Shown one piece after another: positions 1 through 9,613 of a DNA stretch of 64,000 nucleotides. The first letter of the stretch is position 1. Each line of letters opens with the position of its first letter. The stretch spans positions 7,438,874 through 7,502,873 of the forward strand of contig NC_023750.2 of the NCBI RefSeq assembly GCF_000499845.2, read 5' to 3'. A program made the position numbers and the translations under genes. This DNA is from Phaseolus vulgaris. Taxonomy: Eukaryota > Streptophyta > Magnoliopsida > Fabales > Fabaceae. Below the pieces are notes generated by a model, which made no database searches, was not told where the DNA came from, and saw only the letters and a list, made by a program, of their open reading frames with translations.

Positions 1-837
1 TCCAACCATAAAAAACTACAGTCGCACAGGCATAGTCAGGCTCAGAGGAATTACAAATAAAATTGTATCTAAATATAAATATAAATTACTGCCATCAATT
101 AGTTATTGTCATTTTACTACAAAAATTAGTTGCTCAATTTCAAAGAAAACTTCTGCTAAAACTTCTAGAGATAGAGAGAAGCATTTTTTTTTTTCAAACT
201 AGGCACTGCCTATTATAATTTTATTTGAGATATGCAGAGAATAGCACCTTTCAAATTACAAACACTATAAAACTTAAAGTTAAGTTTAAAGATAAATAAG
301 TAAAACAACATTTCTTCCTCTTATTTTTTTTTTCTTCTTTCTTTTCCAATCTACTACCTTCTCCTCCCATGTTATCTTCTACTTCTCGACCATATTAGGA
401 GAAAAGTAATAAAAGAGATGAAAGAGAAATAATTAATACAAGAACTTGTTGGATTGAGAGATTCAACATCAATAATCTTGGCTGGGTAGCCTTGTTTGCT
501 GTTTTTAAAGAAGAATTTCATGCTTTTTAAAATTAAAATTGATAGTGGTCAATATTTTATATAAAAATTAATTTATATTAAATTTTTTATACATCATTTT
601 ATTCATTGAAATATTGTTGATATCCATTACTACAATAGATCCAAAATAAAATAATGAAAAAAAAATAAAAAAATTGAAAACAAAATTAAAAAAGTAGCAG
701 ACTAAACCATCAACCCACCCAGGATGAATTACTAATTGCAGCCTGTAAAAACTTGTCTTACTTTTTGATGGACAGTTGCGATTCAGTGCAAAACAAGTCT
801 AATTTGTCTGTTTTGTAACCCATAACTAAGAGTATAA
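1..837. other. AT-rich intergenic DNA, no gene seen
   Basis: No reading frame with recognisable protein similarity and no clear repeat structure. Short poly-A/T runs (about 190-202 and 655-690) and ATT-rich patches are the only features. Confidence 0.6.
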
Positions 838-960
838 ATTTTATTTTTTTTATCAACAAATAATAAATTAAATTTATGAGATATTTTAGGAATATCCCAA
901 CCCTTATACAAAAAATCATCATTCTTCTCTCATACTTACCAGATAAGAACAAAGTATATA
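838..960 (-). mobile_element. L1-type LINE 3' tail, short fragment
   Basis: Read on the minus strand, the segment ends in the same signature as the longer LINEs here: a 'cccttatac' block, then a short spacer, then 'ttgttgataaaaaaa'. On the plus strand this appears as ttttttatcaaca followed by tcccaaccctta. No coding sequence is retained. The right boundary is not certain because no target-site duplication was found. Confidence 0.5.
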
Positions 961-1084
961 GAAAAGCATAAAACATAATATAATTCATAACAAAGAGGTT
1001 GCTTCCCTATTCCTAGATAGGTAGAACTTGTGTAAGTTGGGAAGACCTTCACAGAAAAAAAAAAAAAACACACCTTGTGCTGTG

Positions 1085-1100
1085 GGGGGCTATAGCCCCC
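1085..1100. repeat. 16-bp perfect GC palindrome
   Basis: GGGGGCTATAGCCCCC is a perfect palindrome in otherwise AT-rich DNA. It is preceded by a run of A. It could form a cruciform or RNA hairpin, but no function is evident. It lies in a moderately GC-rich patch (about 1000-1130) that carries no convincing coding frame. Confidence 0.5.
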
Positions 1101-1448
1101 GAGAACCTCACACGGACATCGAACTCGCAAAAAGTTAAAAAAAAAATTGCTGCAAGAGAAGACATTATATTCAACCTCAACTTGAGAGAGAACATGTGAA
1201 AGTTATAGGGACCTAATAAAGTCATATTTTATCACCATATAATTTTAGGTTTCTTTTTTCATCAATGTAGTAGATTGTGTGTTCAATGTAAGGAGTTTGA
1301 ATATTAGTACCTCAAATTCATCTTGCATCTTATATTAGATGTTTGAATATAATTTTTGTAAAAGTAGGACTTGAAAGTCTTAAAAATTCAGTTGTGCATT
1401 TGCTTTTAATGTTGATTAATGATGAGGATGGACAGTGGATTTTATTGT

Positions 1449-1688
1449 TTTTTTTTTTATCAGCAAATAGCAATGAAATTAAATAAGACCACTTCAGGGG
1501 TGGTCCAACCCTTATACAACAAAACAGATTTTCTCAAAGAGCCTTTCCATCTACATATCAACCAAAAGACCTCCTACTCTCTTTCCCATCTCAATCAATA
1601 ATAAAAGAAACCCAAGAAACAACATTTTACATAAAAACTAAACAGAATACATACATACCAAGGGTTCAAGACACCAATCAGAGAATGA
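1449..1688 (-). mobile_element. L1 3'-end fragment with target-site duplication
   Basis: This 240-bp minus-strand fragment is the terminal part of an L1-type LINE. It starts with a poly-T/'tatcagcaaa' tail at the left and carries the block 'aggggtggtccaaccctta'. Its inner end 'caagacaccaatcagag' matches the equivalent position of the LINE at 38.6-41.1 kb. It is flanked by an 11-bp direct repeat GATTTTATTGT (1438-1448 and 1689-1699), the mark of target-primed reverse transcription. It sits about 135 bp upstream of the TATA box of patatin copy 1, so it may have altered that promoter. Inference: a recent, strongly 5'-truncated insertion. Confidence 0.8.
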
Positions 1689-1822
1689 GATTTTATTGTA
1701 TTATCCTCTCCTTTTGGAATCACTGAAAACTCCAAAGATTGTAATTAATGAACGGCATTATCATGCATAAAAAAAACAGATTTGTTTAATCATGGTACTT
1801 GCATGTATCCTCCAAAATATTT

Positions 1823-1832
1823 CTATAAATAG
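1823..1832 (+). promoter_or_regulatory. TATA box of patatin copy 1
   Basis: CTATAAATAG lies 61 bp before the ATG at 1893, a normal plant spacing given a transcription start near 1855. The equivalent box of copy 2 (54900-54907) shares the core TATAAATA. Confidence 0.75.
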
Positions 1833-1892
1833 CCTTACCCCATTTGAGCACAAAACACAGTAATTGAGTACAATATTCTTGTGAAGCAATTA

Positions 1893-3635
1893 ATGGCTCA
1901 TTTGGTTTTGTTTTTTGTTTTGGTGTTTGGTGGGCAAGTGATTGGTGGATTGAGTACCCAAAAACTACCTCCACCAGACTATGGAAGCATGATAACTATT
2001 CTGACCGTTGATAGTGGTGGTATCAAGGGGATTATTCCAGCAAAAGTTCTTGATCACTTAGATAAGGCTCTTAAGGTTGATTATTGTGGTTAATACTATG
2101 CATGTATTGAAATGGCATGAATGAATATTTATGAGGTTAATTTGAATTTGGTTGAGTTGCAGGCTAAGAATCCAAATGCAGATATAGCACATTATTTTGA
2201 CGTGATAGGAGGGACTAGCACTGGTGGACTCATGACAGCTATGTTAGCCACCCCAAGCCCTCAGAATCCTAATCGTGCTGCCTTTAGTCCTGCACAAATT
2301 GTAGACTTCTACAAACAAAATGGCCCTAATATATTCAAAGCATCTGGGTATATCTAATAATATTAATATTCTCACAACGCAACATCATCAATGTTAATAT
2401 TCTATCAATTTCTGATGATGAAACAACCAACATGCAGAGTTTTCCCCGGTCCCTTATTCGATGGGGAGCCTTTACATAACATAACCCGTGAACTGTTGAG
2501 AGACACACGACTTAGTCAGACACTCACCAATGTTGTAATCCCAGCTGTCGACCTCAAGACACAAAAGCCAGTTATATTCTCAAACTACAAGGTTAGCAGC
2601 ATATCCTCGTATTGAAAACATACATTAATAACCAAACACCAATTAATATAATGTTTTGGTGATGCAGCTGAAGAATGTTCCCTACTTCAATGCCTTGATG
2701 TCGGACATATGCATATCCACTTCAGCTTTACCCGTGGCTCTACCAGTCTACTATTTTGAGAATGATGGTGTTGAGTTCAATATGATTGATGGTGGTTTAG
2801 CAGCTGGGGATCCGGTAAAGTAGTTTAATTATTGATTACAAATATGAATCATGATACAAGGTATCAAGTTTAACACTATCAAGTTTAATTTCACCAGACA
2901 CAAGCAGCAGTGAGTGAAGTGTTACAACACTATGAATATCCCAAAATCCTAGTGTTGTCTTTAGGAACTGGAATCACAAAATTTGTGGACATCTATGATG
3001 CTCAGATCGCTTCCAATTGGACAGATTCTGACTGGCTTTCTAAGGAAAATGCGGAACTTGTCCCTTATGCTTCTGCAGCCATTACTGAATACAACCTTGC
3101 TTCACTCTTCTCAGACTTTCAACCCAACAGTAGCTACCTTCGAATTCAGGTATTTCTTTTCATATATTGGTGGTAAGAGGTTTTCATTTCTCTTAAGAAT
3201 TATTTATAGTTTTGGATTATATATTGATGAATCTTGTAACCAATGGCAAGAATACAACTTGAATCCTGATTTTAGTGACCCGAGTAATGTTACACAAGAA
3301 AACATGGACGGCCTTGAAGACACCGGAAAACAACTGTTACAAGAAAAAGTTGTAAAAAGGAATTTGGATACTTTTGATCTAGAACAAGCTGTAGAAACAA
3401 ATGCTGAGGCTCTTGACAGGTGAAAAAAATAATGAATTCATTACCTTCTGGTTTAGTCAATTATTAATTTAACTAGTTTTGAGGATAATGGTTTTATGTG
3501 TTTTTATGAAGGCTTGCTGATATTTTGTATGGAGAAAGACAGCATCGTCTGAAACGAAAATCTATGGAAAAAGGAGGAAGACCATTTCCTCAAACTCTTA
3601 GGGTTCCTTCAGAAAAACTCAAGCAAGTTATTTAA
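1893..3635 (+). CDS. Patatin-like acyl hydrolase, copy 1 (probably splice-broken)
   Basis: Patatin-family lipid acyl hydrolase gene (PLP2-like), which in intact members releases fatty acids from glycerolipids through a Ser-Asp dyad. Inferred exons: 1893-2075, 2163-2347, 2438-2591, 2668-2814, 2898-3149, 3250/3251-3419, 3512-3635. The ATG at 1893 is chosen because it opens a hydrophobic signal-peptide-like start (residues 1-21); upstream codons in this frame are not ATG. The nucleophile G-T-S-T-G (Ser80) and catalytic D-G-G (Asp215) are present. The oxyanion loop, usually D-G-G-G, reads D40-S-G-G. The conserved T-S-A-A-P-T is T-S-A-L-P-V. Exon 6 has 170 coding nt only if it begins at G3250, as in copy 2, but the two bases before G3250 are AA. 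The only nearby AG (3249-3250) shifts the frame and gives a stop after about 310 residues, losing the C-terminal part. Likely a recent pseudogene or truncated protein. Confidence 0.85.
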
Positions 3636-3860
3636 TGTCAATTGTATGAGGTTGTATTAATTATGTTGTACTTTTGTATAGAATAAGGTTGAAGGCATGA
3701 GAGTTATGTGCAACTCTTGTAGCTAGCAAGAACCATGAATAATGCAGCAAGCATCTCTGTCATGAGAGTTCTATGCAGCTCTTGTATATTTTCAGAATGG
3801 TGAATTTTAAAAGCATCAATGTATAATAATATTATGTTCAACAGTTCTGTGCAGTTCTTT
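3636..3860 (+). other. 3' flank of patatin copy 1 with direct repeats
   Basis: Probable 3' UTR. A 26-bp stretch beginning 'catgagagtt' occurs at 3696-3721 and again, slightly diverged, at 3761-3786, with a weaker third match near 3840. The 3' flank of copy 2 (58090-58250) has related wording ('gcaataaggtt', 'gggttctatgtg'), supporting common descent of the two genes. Confidence 0.5.
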
Positions 3861-4084
3861 TCTTTTTCTTCTGTGCATAGAAGAAACGTTTTTTGAACGA
3901 TTTTAAGTTTGAATTCATAGAAAGAATTAGTTTCTATAAATGGGTTTGAGATTATGATTGATGGTTTAGTTTAAGATAATTTTGGATTAATAATTCTTTC
4001 ATCAACTTGCTTCTATCTTTTATTTCTTTTATAATTCATATTGATAAGTGGAAAATGATGGATGAACTCCCACGTGTTATTATC

Positions 4085-4305
4085 TGAATTGTGTCTCATG
4101 TTTTATATAAAAATATGTAAGTTACAATTAAACTAATTGCATGTATTTAATTATGGCCGGGTTACATTGATCATGTGCTAATCATGCTATTAATTAACAA
4201 TTAAAATAGACATAAATTTATTTTAATAAAAAATTATTATCAAATTCACAAGGTTCACATAATTAATTAAGTTATAATCTATTAGGGAGAACTATAAAAA
4301 ATCAT
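4085..4305 (+). repeat. Diverged repeat shared with 22086-22302
   Basis: About 220 bp downstream of patatin copy 1 aligns collinearly with 22086-22302. Shared stretches include 'catgtgctaatcatgctatt', 'ataaatttattttaataaaa' and 'ttattatcaaattc'. By eye roughly three quarters of the bases agree. It has no coding content and no terminal repeat I can identify. It is either a low-copy dispersed repeat or a relic of a segmental duplication that included patatin 3' DNA. Confidence 0.6.
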
Positions 4306-4547
4306 ATACATATTACATTGTTTTTACTCTACTGTCTTTACTTAGCTTGTTTTTGTAAGGATTACCTATTACACATACAAACAAAAACTCATGATCATCT
4401 TAATTTTTTCCTAATTTTTTAGTAAAAAATTTCCTTATGAAATATTTATAAATTTTCCTATCAATAATAATTTGTATGAAATTATTACCAAATTTTATTT
4501 TATTTATTTAAGTTTTTATATTAAAACAATTGCTAAAAGTTGCAAGA

Positions 4548-5180
4548 TTTTAAAGTTTCAGTTCCATCAGTTTTCAAAGAAGCTTTAACCACTTTTCAAA
4601 AAAGCTTTAACCACTAGACAAATTCTTTTGTTATATTATAATTTTTATTATACTTATTATTATTATTAATATCATTTATATTATTAATATTATAAACATT
4701 ATTAATATTATTAATATTATAAACATTATTAATATTATTAAATATTATTAATATTATAAATATTATAAATTTATTACTATTAAAAATATTATTAAATATT
4801 ATTAAGTATTGTTAATATTATTAAATATTGTAAATATTATTAATATTATTAATATTAATAATAATAATAATATTAATATTATTATTACTAATAATATTAT
4901 TAATTTATTAATATTAATATTAATAAAAATATTAATATTAATATTATCACTAATATCAATATTATTATTATTATAATTATTAAAAATATTTAATCTAAAT
5001 CCATATGTAAAAGTCCGTATGTAATACGGTTCCAGATCCGTATATAAAAATTCGTATGTAACGCTAACTTTACATACGGATCCAAATTCGTATGTAAAAT
5101 TCGTATGTAATGTTCAATTTACATACGGATTTGAATCCGTATGTAATAATCGGTATGTAAATAGCAAATTTCTTGTAGTG
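4548..5180. mobile_element. Right half of a non-autonomous CACTA element
   Basis: The right terminus TTCTTGTAGTG ends at 5180; its complement begins CACTACAAGAA, the hallmark of CACTA transposons. Inside it lie subterminal repeats built from TACATACGG and CGTATGTAA (about 5005-5160), then a long ATT array (4640-4990), then a tRNA-like segment on the minus strand (about 4548-4640). No transposase is present. The left terminus was not found. The element abuts a copia remnant at 5181, so it either inserted there or marks a deletion joint. Confidence 0.65.
4640..4990. repeat. Imperfect ATT/AAT microsatellite array
   Basis: About 350 bp of almost pure ATTAAT/ATT trinucleotide wording with little G or C. 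It lies inside a CACTA-type element and resembles the arrays at 5985, 7326, 29377, 33628 and 34290. Confidence 0.8.
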
Positions 5181-5473
5181 GTCATGTGATAGGGCTTAGA
5201 AACTTGTTGAGCAAGATGGAGCTAAAGCAACTAGGTGAAATTGTGATTCAAGTTGACAACAAATTTGCAAATGAGTTGGCAAAGAACCCAGTGAACCATG
5301 AAAGAAGTAAACACATTGACGTTCATTTTCACTTTATCTGTGATCATGTGAAGAAAGGAAGTGTGGAATTGGTGCGTGTGGCAAGTCAGGATCAAGTTGT
5401 GGATATCTTCACAAAACCGCTACCGAAAGTACTTTTCGACAAATACAACATGATGGATGGTAGAAACATTTAA
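5181..5473 (+). pseudogene. Ty1-copia pol 3' end (RNase H C-terminus), fragment
   Basis: The frame from 5186 to the stop at 5471-5473 encodes the end of a copia polyprotein. Family hallmarks in order: L-R-N-L-L, V-D-N-K, A-K-N-P-V-x-H-x-R-S-K-H-I-D, H-F-I, Q-D-Q-V-V-D-I-F-T-K-P-L. Everything upstream (gag, protease, integrase, reverse transcriptase) is missing; the frame starts directly at the CACTA terminus. A polypurine tract (5480-5486) and an LTR follow. Confidence 0.85.
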
Positions 5474-5489
5474 GTTTATGGGGGAGTTT

Positions 5490-5779
5490 TGTTGAATAAA
5501 CTTTAAATGTAATTTGTGGGTTTTTAAAATTAGAAGTTACTAGAAAATAGTATAATGAGAGTTTAGATATGTGAAAGATCAAAAGTTATGAGTGGGATTT
5601 TAATTATGTTGTTAGTGGGGTTTTATTTAAGACTATAATGAAGATTTTTCTAGAAGAGCTTCCTAAAGCCTATAAATAGGATGTTCTCTAGCATAAATCT
5701 AGCATAAATACAAGAAGAATAAAATCTAGCATAATTCCTCATAGACCATATCATCCAAATAGAAAAAGTTATCACAACA
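5490..5779 (+). mobile_element. 3' LTR of the copia remnant
   Basis: The 290-bp LTR starts TGTTG and ends CAACA, the expected short inverted ends. It directly follows the polypurine tract ATGGGGGAG. It contains a TATA-like CCTATAAATAGG near 5669. The partner 5' LTR is not in the window. Confidence 0.7.
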
Positions 5780-5884
5780 AGTTTAATCAATTTAAGGACT
5801 ACCACTTGCTATTCAGACCTATGTATGTTAAAAACAAGTCAGAACTCGAAACCAAGCCCCAAATAATATTACAAACAAACTGCA

Positions 5885-5955
5885 GCAGCTAGGATTTAAA
5901 CCCAAGTCTTTCCAATGACCAGGGGAAGCATTGATCACTAGACCAGACAAGTTCT
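5885..5955 (-). repeat. tRNA-like module beside an ATT array
   Basis: Read on the minus strand, the segment has an A-box-like TGGTCTAGTGATC and, about 40 bp on, a B-box-like GGGTTTAAATCC. It does not fold into an intact tRNA by eye. Similar modules occur at 4548-4640, 7508-7592 and 29505-29580, each adjoining an ATT array inside CACTA-like DNA. Confidence 0.45.
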
Positions 5956-5984
5956 TTGATCATATTATCATTTTTGTTATACTT

Positions 5985-6380
5985 ATACATATTAATATAA
6001 TTTACACATATTAATATAATTTACACATATTAATATAATTTATACATATTCATATAATTATTATTATTAATAATAATAAAATAAATTATATTTATATTAT
6101 TAATATTTATTAATACTATTCATATTATTAATATTTATTAATATTATAATTAATATTATTATTAACATTATATTCATATTATTAATATTATTATTAATAT
6201 TATTAGTATTAATATTCATATTATTATTAATATTATTAATATTATTATTAATATTATTAGTATTAATATTATTAGTATTAATATTATTAGTATTAATATT
6301 ATTATTAATATTATTAGTATTAATATTCATATTATTAGTATTAATATTCATATTATCAATATTATATTCATATTATTAAT
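5985..6380. repeat. ATT microsatellite array
   Basis: About 400 bp of ATTAATATT wording with short interruptions such as 'attcatatt'. The minus-strand asparagine-rich frame across it is a repeat artefact. Confidence 0.85.
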
Positions 6381-6613
6381 ATTAATTTTGATATAAATAT
6401 ACATTTAGATATTTATTGTGTGTGTATAGTAGTTTTATTTGACTTGAGTAATATTACTTTTATCCGGATATAGATAGATAGAGAGAAAAAGGAAGAAATT
6501 ATATAATATTAATATAACTTTAATACTATAAATACATATATTGATTAATATATTTTTTTATTTAATCATTAATTTTTTAAAACTCATGGTTAAATTTAAA
6601 TTTACTTTCATAT

Positions 6614-6646
<33 letters not shown>

Positions 6647-7285
6647 TAATATAAAATTATTTGATATCTTATTTTCAAATATAGGTTATTATAGGTAGTT
6701 GTGAAGTTTTTGTTAGATGGCTATATAGGTGCTTGTATCTTACACTTCTTTTGTGATTTGAGATTCTTGTATAAGGATTGAAATATCCTTAAAATGTTTC
6801 CTTTAATTTTTTTTATTCTTTGTCGATAAAAAAAATCTTATTTTCAAATATTTACTTACATAGATTAAAATTTATGTAATGTATAATTTTTAAAATATTT
6901 TAAATTATAAATTATTTAATCACTTTGTCATTATGATTTATATATTAGTAGAAAGGGTTATTTAGTAACAACTTTTTACATAGATTTATGGAATAATTAA
7001 TATAGTTTAAACTATAATGATATGCTAACTAGTAATCTGTATTAGAGATTCAATTAATAGTCAATGTAAAAGTCATCATTCTATATTAAAAGATAATATT
7101 GTTTGTTGACAATATTCTTTACTATAACACACAAGTAAAAACAACTACCTATAATGAACTTAATTAAGTCAATATGATCGTAAAATAATAATTAATATGA
7201 TAGTTGATTTTAATGTAATAGGTAATATGATGACTATGAGTATGACATATATTAAATGTGATTCATACTAATAGATAATATAATA
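6381..7285. other. AT-rich DNA with one short L1 tail
   Basis: No gene seen. About 6730-6835 reads as an L1-type 3' tail on the plus strand: 'cttgtataaggattgaaatatcc', then 'ttctttgtcgataaaaaaa'. A TA run lies at about 6615-6650. Confidence 0.5.
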
Positions 7286-7325
7286 AATTATGTTTAGATT
7301 TATAGATAAATTAAATGTGATTCAT

Positions 7326-7492
7326 ATGTTAATATTGTTAGTATCATTAATATTGTTAGTATTATTAATATTGTTAGTATCATTAATATTGTTAGTATTA
7401 TTATTATTGTTAGTATTATTAATATTGTTAGCATTATTAATAATATTAATATTGTTAGCATTATTAATAATAATAAGTATAATACAAATCAT
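7326..7492. repeat. ATTGTTAGT array
   Basis: An array of 'attgttagtatt' and 'attaat' units that produces leucine-rich or asparagine-rich frames on the two strands. It belongs to the CACTA element ending at 8281. Confidence 0.8.
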
Positions 7493-8281
7493 AGTAAAAC
7501 TAAAGAATTTGCTTGGTGTAGTAGTTAAATTTTCTTTGGTTGCTTCAGGATTGTTGAAGGAACCTGGCTTCAAATCCCATTCACTATTAATTTTATTTTA
7601 TGGTGCCAATATTTACATACGGAAAAAATCCATATGTAAACTTGTTTACATACCAGATTTTAGTTCCCGCTCCATGGCGCCAAAAATTACATACGGTCTG
7701 TGACCTTTTCAGCCCGCAACCCGCGCGGGGCGGGCTGGCCCGCTAACAAGAAAAAAAAATAAAATTGGCACTTAGTAGCTGCAGGGCAACGTACAAAAAA
7801 AATCTACCACTAAAAAACTTGTACAAACTCACTACAACCATAACAAGGGTCAAAAAAGGAGAAGCAAGCAGAGGGTATTTTAGAAGTTACCCATGACCAA
7901 GCCTTCAATTGAGCCAAAAGTTATCTTATTTTTATTATATTATTTTTATGAAAAATTAATTAATTAATTGTCATTATTTTAATATATGCAGATGACGGGG
8001 AAGATTATAATTATGAAAAAATGGATGAAAGTTCTTCTAAGGTTTAGGGTTTAGGATTTAAGAACAAAATGTAAAAAAAAAAATATTTAATTATAAAAAA
8101 AAACGCGGGCCAGCTCTTATGCGGGGCGGGTCGGGAATTCTAGCCCGCAATAACTTTGCGGGGCGGGCCAACCCGTCCCGCATCTTTGCGGGCCAAGCGC
8201 GGGGCGGGCCAATGCGGGGCGGGCTGGCCCGCTTTGCCATCCCTAAATAATCTGTATGTAATTCGCGTTTTTCTTGTAGTG
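7493..8281. mobile_element. Right part of a second non-autonomous CACTA element
   Basis: Order from the left: ATT array, tRNA-like module (7508-7592, B-box-like GCTTCAAATCCC), TACATACGG subterminal repeats (7604-7698), a nested GC-rich element (7701-8245), the resumed subterminal repeat TGTATGTAATTCGCG, and the terminus TTTTTCTTGTAGTG ending at 8281. The same end sequence closes the element at 5180, so they are one family. The left terminus is not recognised. Confidence 0.65.
7701..8245. mobile_element. GC-rich hAT-like non-autonomous element nested in the CACTA
   Basis: Both ends carry dense GGGGCGGGC/GCCCGC repeats (7710-7738 and 8105-8233) around an AT-rich core. The right end reads TTTGCCATCCCTA, whose complement TAGGGATGGCAAA is a typical plant hAT-type terminus. 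Host sequence on either side ('acggtctg' and 'aataatctg') shares TCTG, a possible degenerate 8-bp duplication. Removing the block rejoins a CACTA subterminal repeat. A related left end (TAGGGGGTGACAATGCGG) occurs at 21465. Confidence 0.55.
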
Positions 8282-8282
8282 C

Positions 8283-9123
8283 GTTGGAATCTCACCACCT
8301 TTTTCTTTTCTAACTTTCCCCACAATGTTGGTTAGTTAGATATGTTCAAATTCTTTCAGAAATGGGGAAGGGAAAAAGAGGGAGATTAGATAATCTATTT
8401 CGAAATGTTGTAAAATGGTCAGATAAGATTATTCCCCAGCACAAGGTAGTTTGGGTGAAATGTTGGGGTCTACCTCTTTCAATGTGGAACAAACAAGTTT
8501 TTGGAAAAGTGTTAGAAGCCCAAACTTTGGAGATGGTAACCATTGATGAAGCAACCTTATTGTTCGAAGAAATTGAGTACGCTAGAATTAAAGTAAGAAA
8601 CCAGTTTATTGAACAATGTATACAGTGGTTGTGAGGGAGGAGTTTATGGTCCTTTGTTCTTGCTCTGAAAAGAGGATTTATCAATCCTTAGAGAGTGTGA
8701 CTTCGTTGGATTCTTTCATGGAAGAGACCAGTTTTGAAAACCTTTATGAGAATAGCGAAGAGCCACACCAACGGAGCTTGTCTCCGGGCCAAGAAATGAG
8801 GCGGAACATGGTAGTGGAAAGGAACCGGCTCCCTTGGTCAGTTTAGGGAAACTAACAACATGCTTGGCAATAACTTTATAGATATCAGTGGTTCTATCAT
8901 GAAAGGAGAATGTTTTGCGAATTCTGTAAAAGAGAGGACTAAAAAAGCAAGCCAACCTAGTCCTAATCTACCGACAACAGATATGCCAAATACAATAGCT
9001 ATCTTGGTAGATTGTGTAACTCCAAAGGAAGGGGAGGTTCATGAATTAAGGCCAAGCCCATTCGCACCTCCAGTGCTAAGGACCAAATGGAAGGGCTCTC
9101 GAGTCAACACAAGGCAATTGCTT
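8283..9123 (+). pseudogene. LINE ORF1 fragment (RRM-like / DUF4283-like)
   Basis: Start of a decayed L1-type LINE. The plus strand gives T-T-F-F-F-S-N-F-P-H-N-V-G, then an F-F-Q-K-W-G segment (8283-8375), matching the RNA-recognition start of plant LINE ORF1. Next comes 8362-8634 with V-W-V-K-C-W-G-L-P-L-S-M-W-N, the DUF4283-like RNA-binding core, followed by low-complexity ORF1 spacer up to 9123. Stops and frameshifts interrupt it. The ORF continues after the element inserted at 9124-9613. Confidence 0.65.
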
Positions 9124-9613
9124 CCTGCACTATATCATTTATGAAATGCACCCAACACAAAATTTAAAATCCAACATTGCCCTTGATTTTATTTTTGTTT
9201 AGGGATACACAAATCCGAAAGTGAGTTTTATACATTCTGGATTTTGAAATTCGAAAGGTCATTTTTGTATCTCATTTAAGCTTTCGAATGGTCATATTCA
9301 AAAGTGAGTTATGAGTTTCAGATTTTCATATATGGAATGGTGTGCTGTATATGTTGCTAAGGATTGAGATCCGGAACTCATTTATGTTTGCTTACGGATC
9401 TTGACATCTAGAAAGTCATTTATGTTGTTCAGGTAAGCTTCCGAATAGTGAAATCTGGAAGTGACATATCAATTCTGGATTTGTATATCCGGAACTTTGT
9501 AATTTGACTTATGGATATAAATATCCGAAAGACAAAATTTTTAAATCATTAAGGACAAAATGGACATTTCACGTCAGTGTGTTGGGTGCAAGACTGAATT
9601 GATATTGTGCAGG
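9124..9613. mobile_element. 490-bp inverted-repeat DNA element inside LINE ORF1
   Basis: The left end CCTGCACTATATCA...GCACCCAACACA and the right end TGTGTTGGGTGC...GATATTGTGCAGG are inverted copies about 36 bp long, identical over the outer 7 and inner 12 bases. The interior carries repeated half-palindromes TCCGGAA, TCCGAAA and TCTGGAAGT (about 9205-9530). It splits the LINE ORF1 reading. No transposase and no clear target duplication. The superfamily was not assigned. Confidence 0.7.

Noticed and set aside
5885..5955. Functional tRNA gene
   Set aside because: Only A-box- and B-box-like words are present; acceptor and anticodon stems do not pair by eye, and no 3' terminator context was found.
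6100..6351. Asn/Ile-rich minus-strand reading frame
   Set aside because: Direct translation of an ATT microsatellite; no complexity, no start context, no similarity.
7322..7573. Asn/Thr-rich minus-strand frame and the Leu-rich plus-strand frame over the same DNA
   Set aside because: Both are translations of the ATTGTTAGT array plus CACTA subterminal DNA.
8140..8325. Minus-strand frame rich in Arg, Gly and Pro
   Set aside because: Lies in the GC-rich repeats of the nested hAT-like element; no protein similarity.
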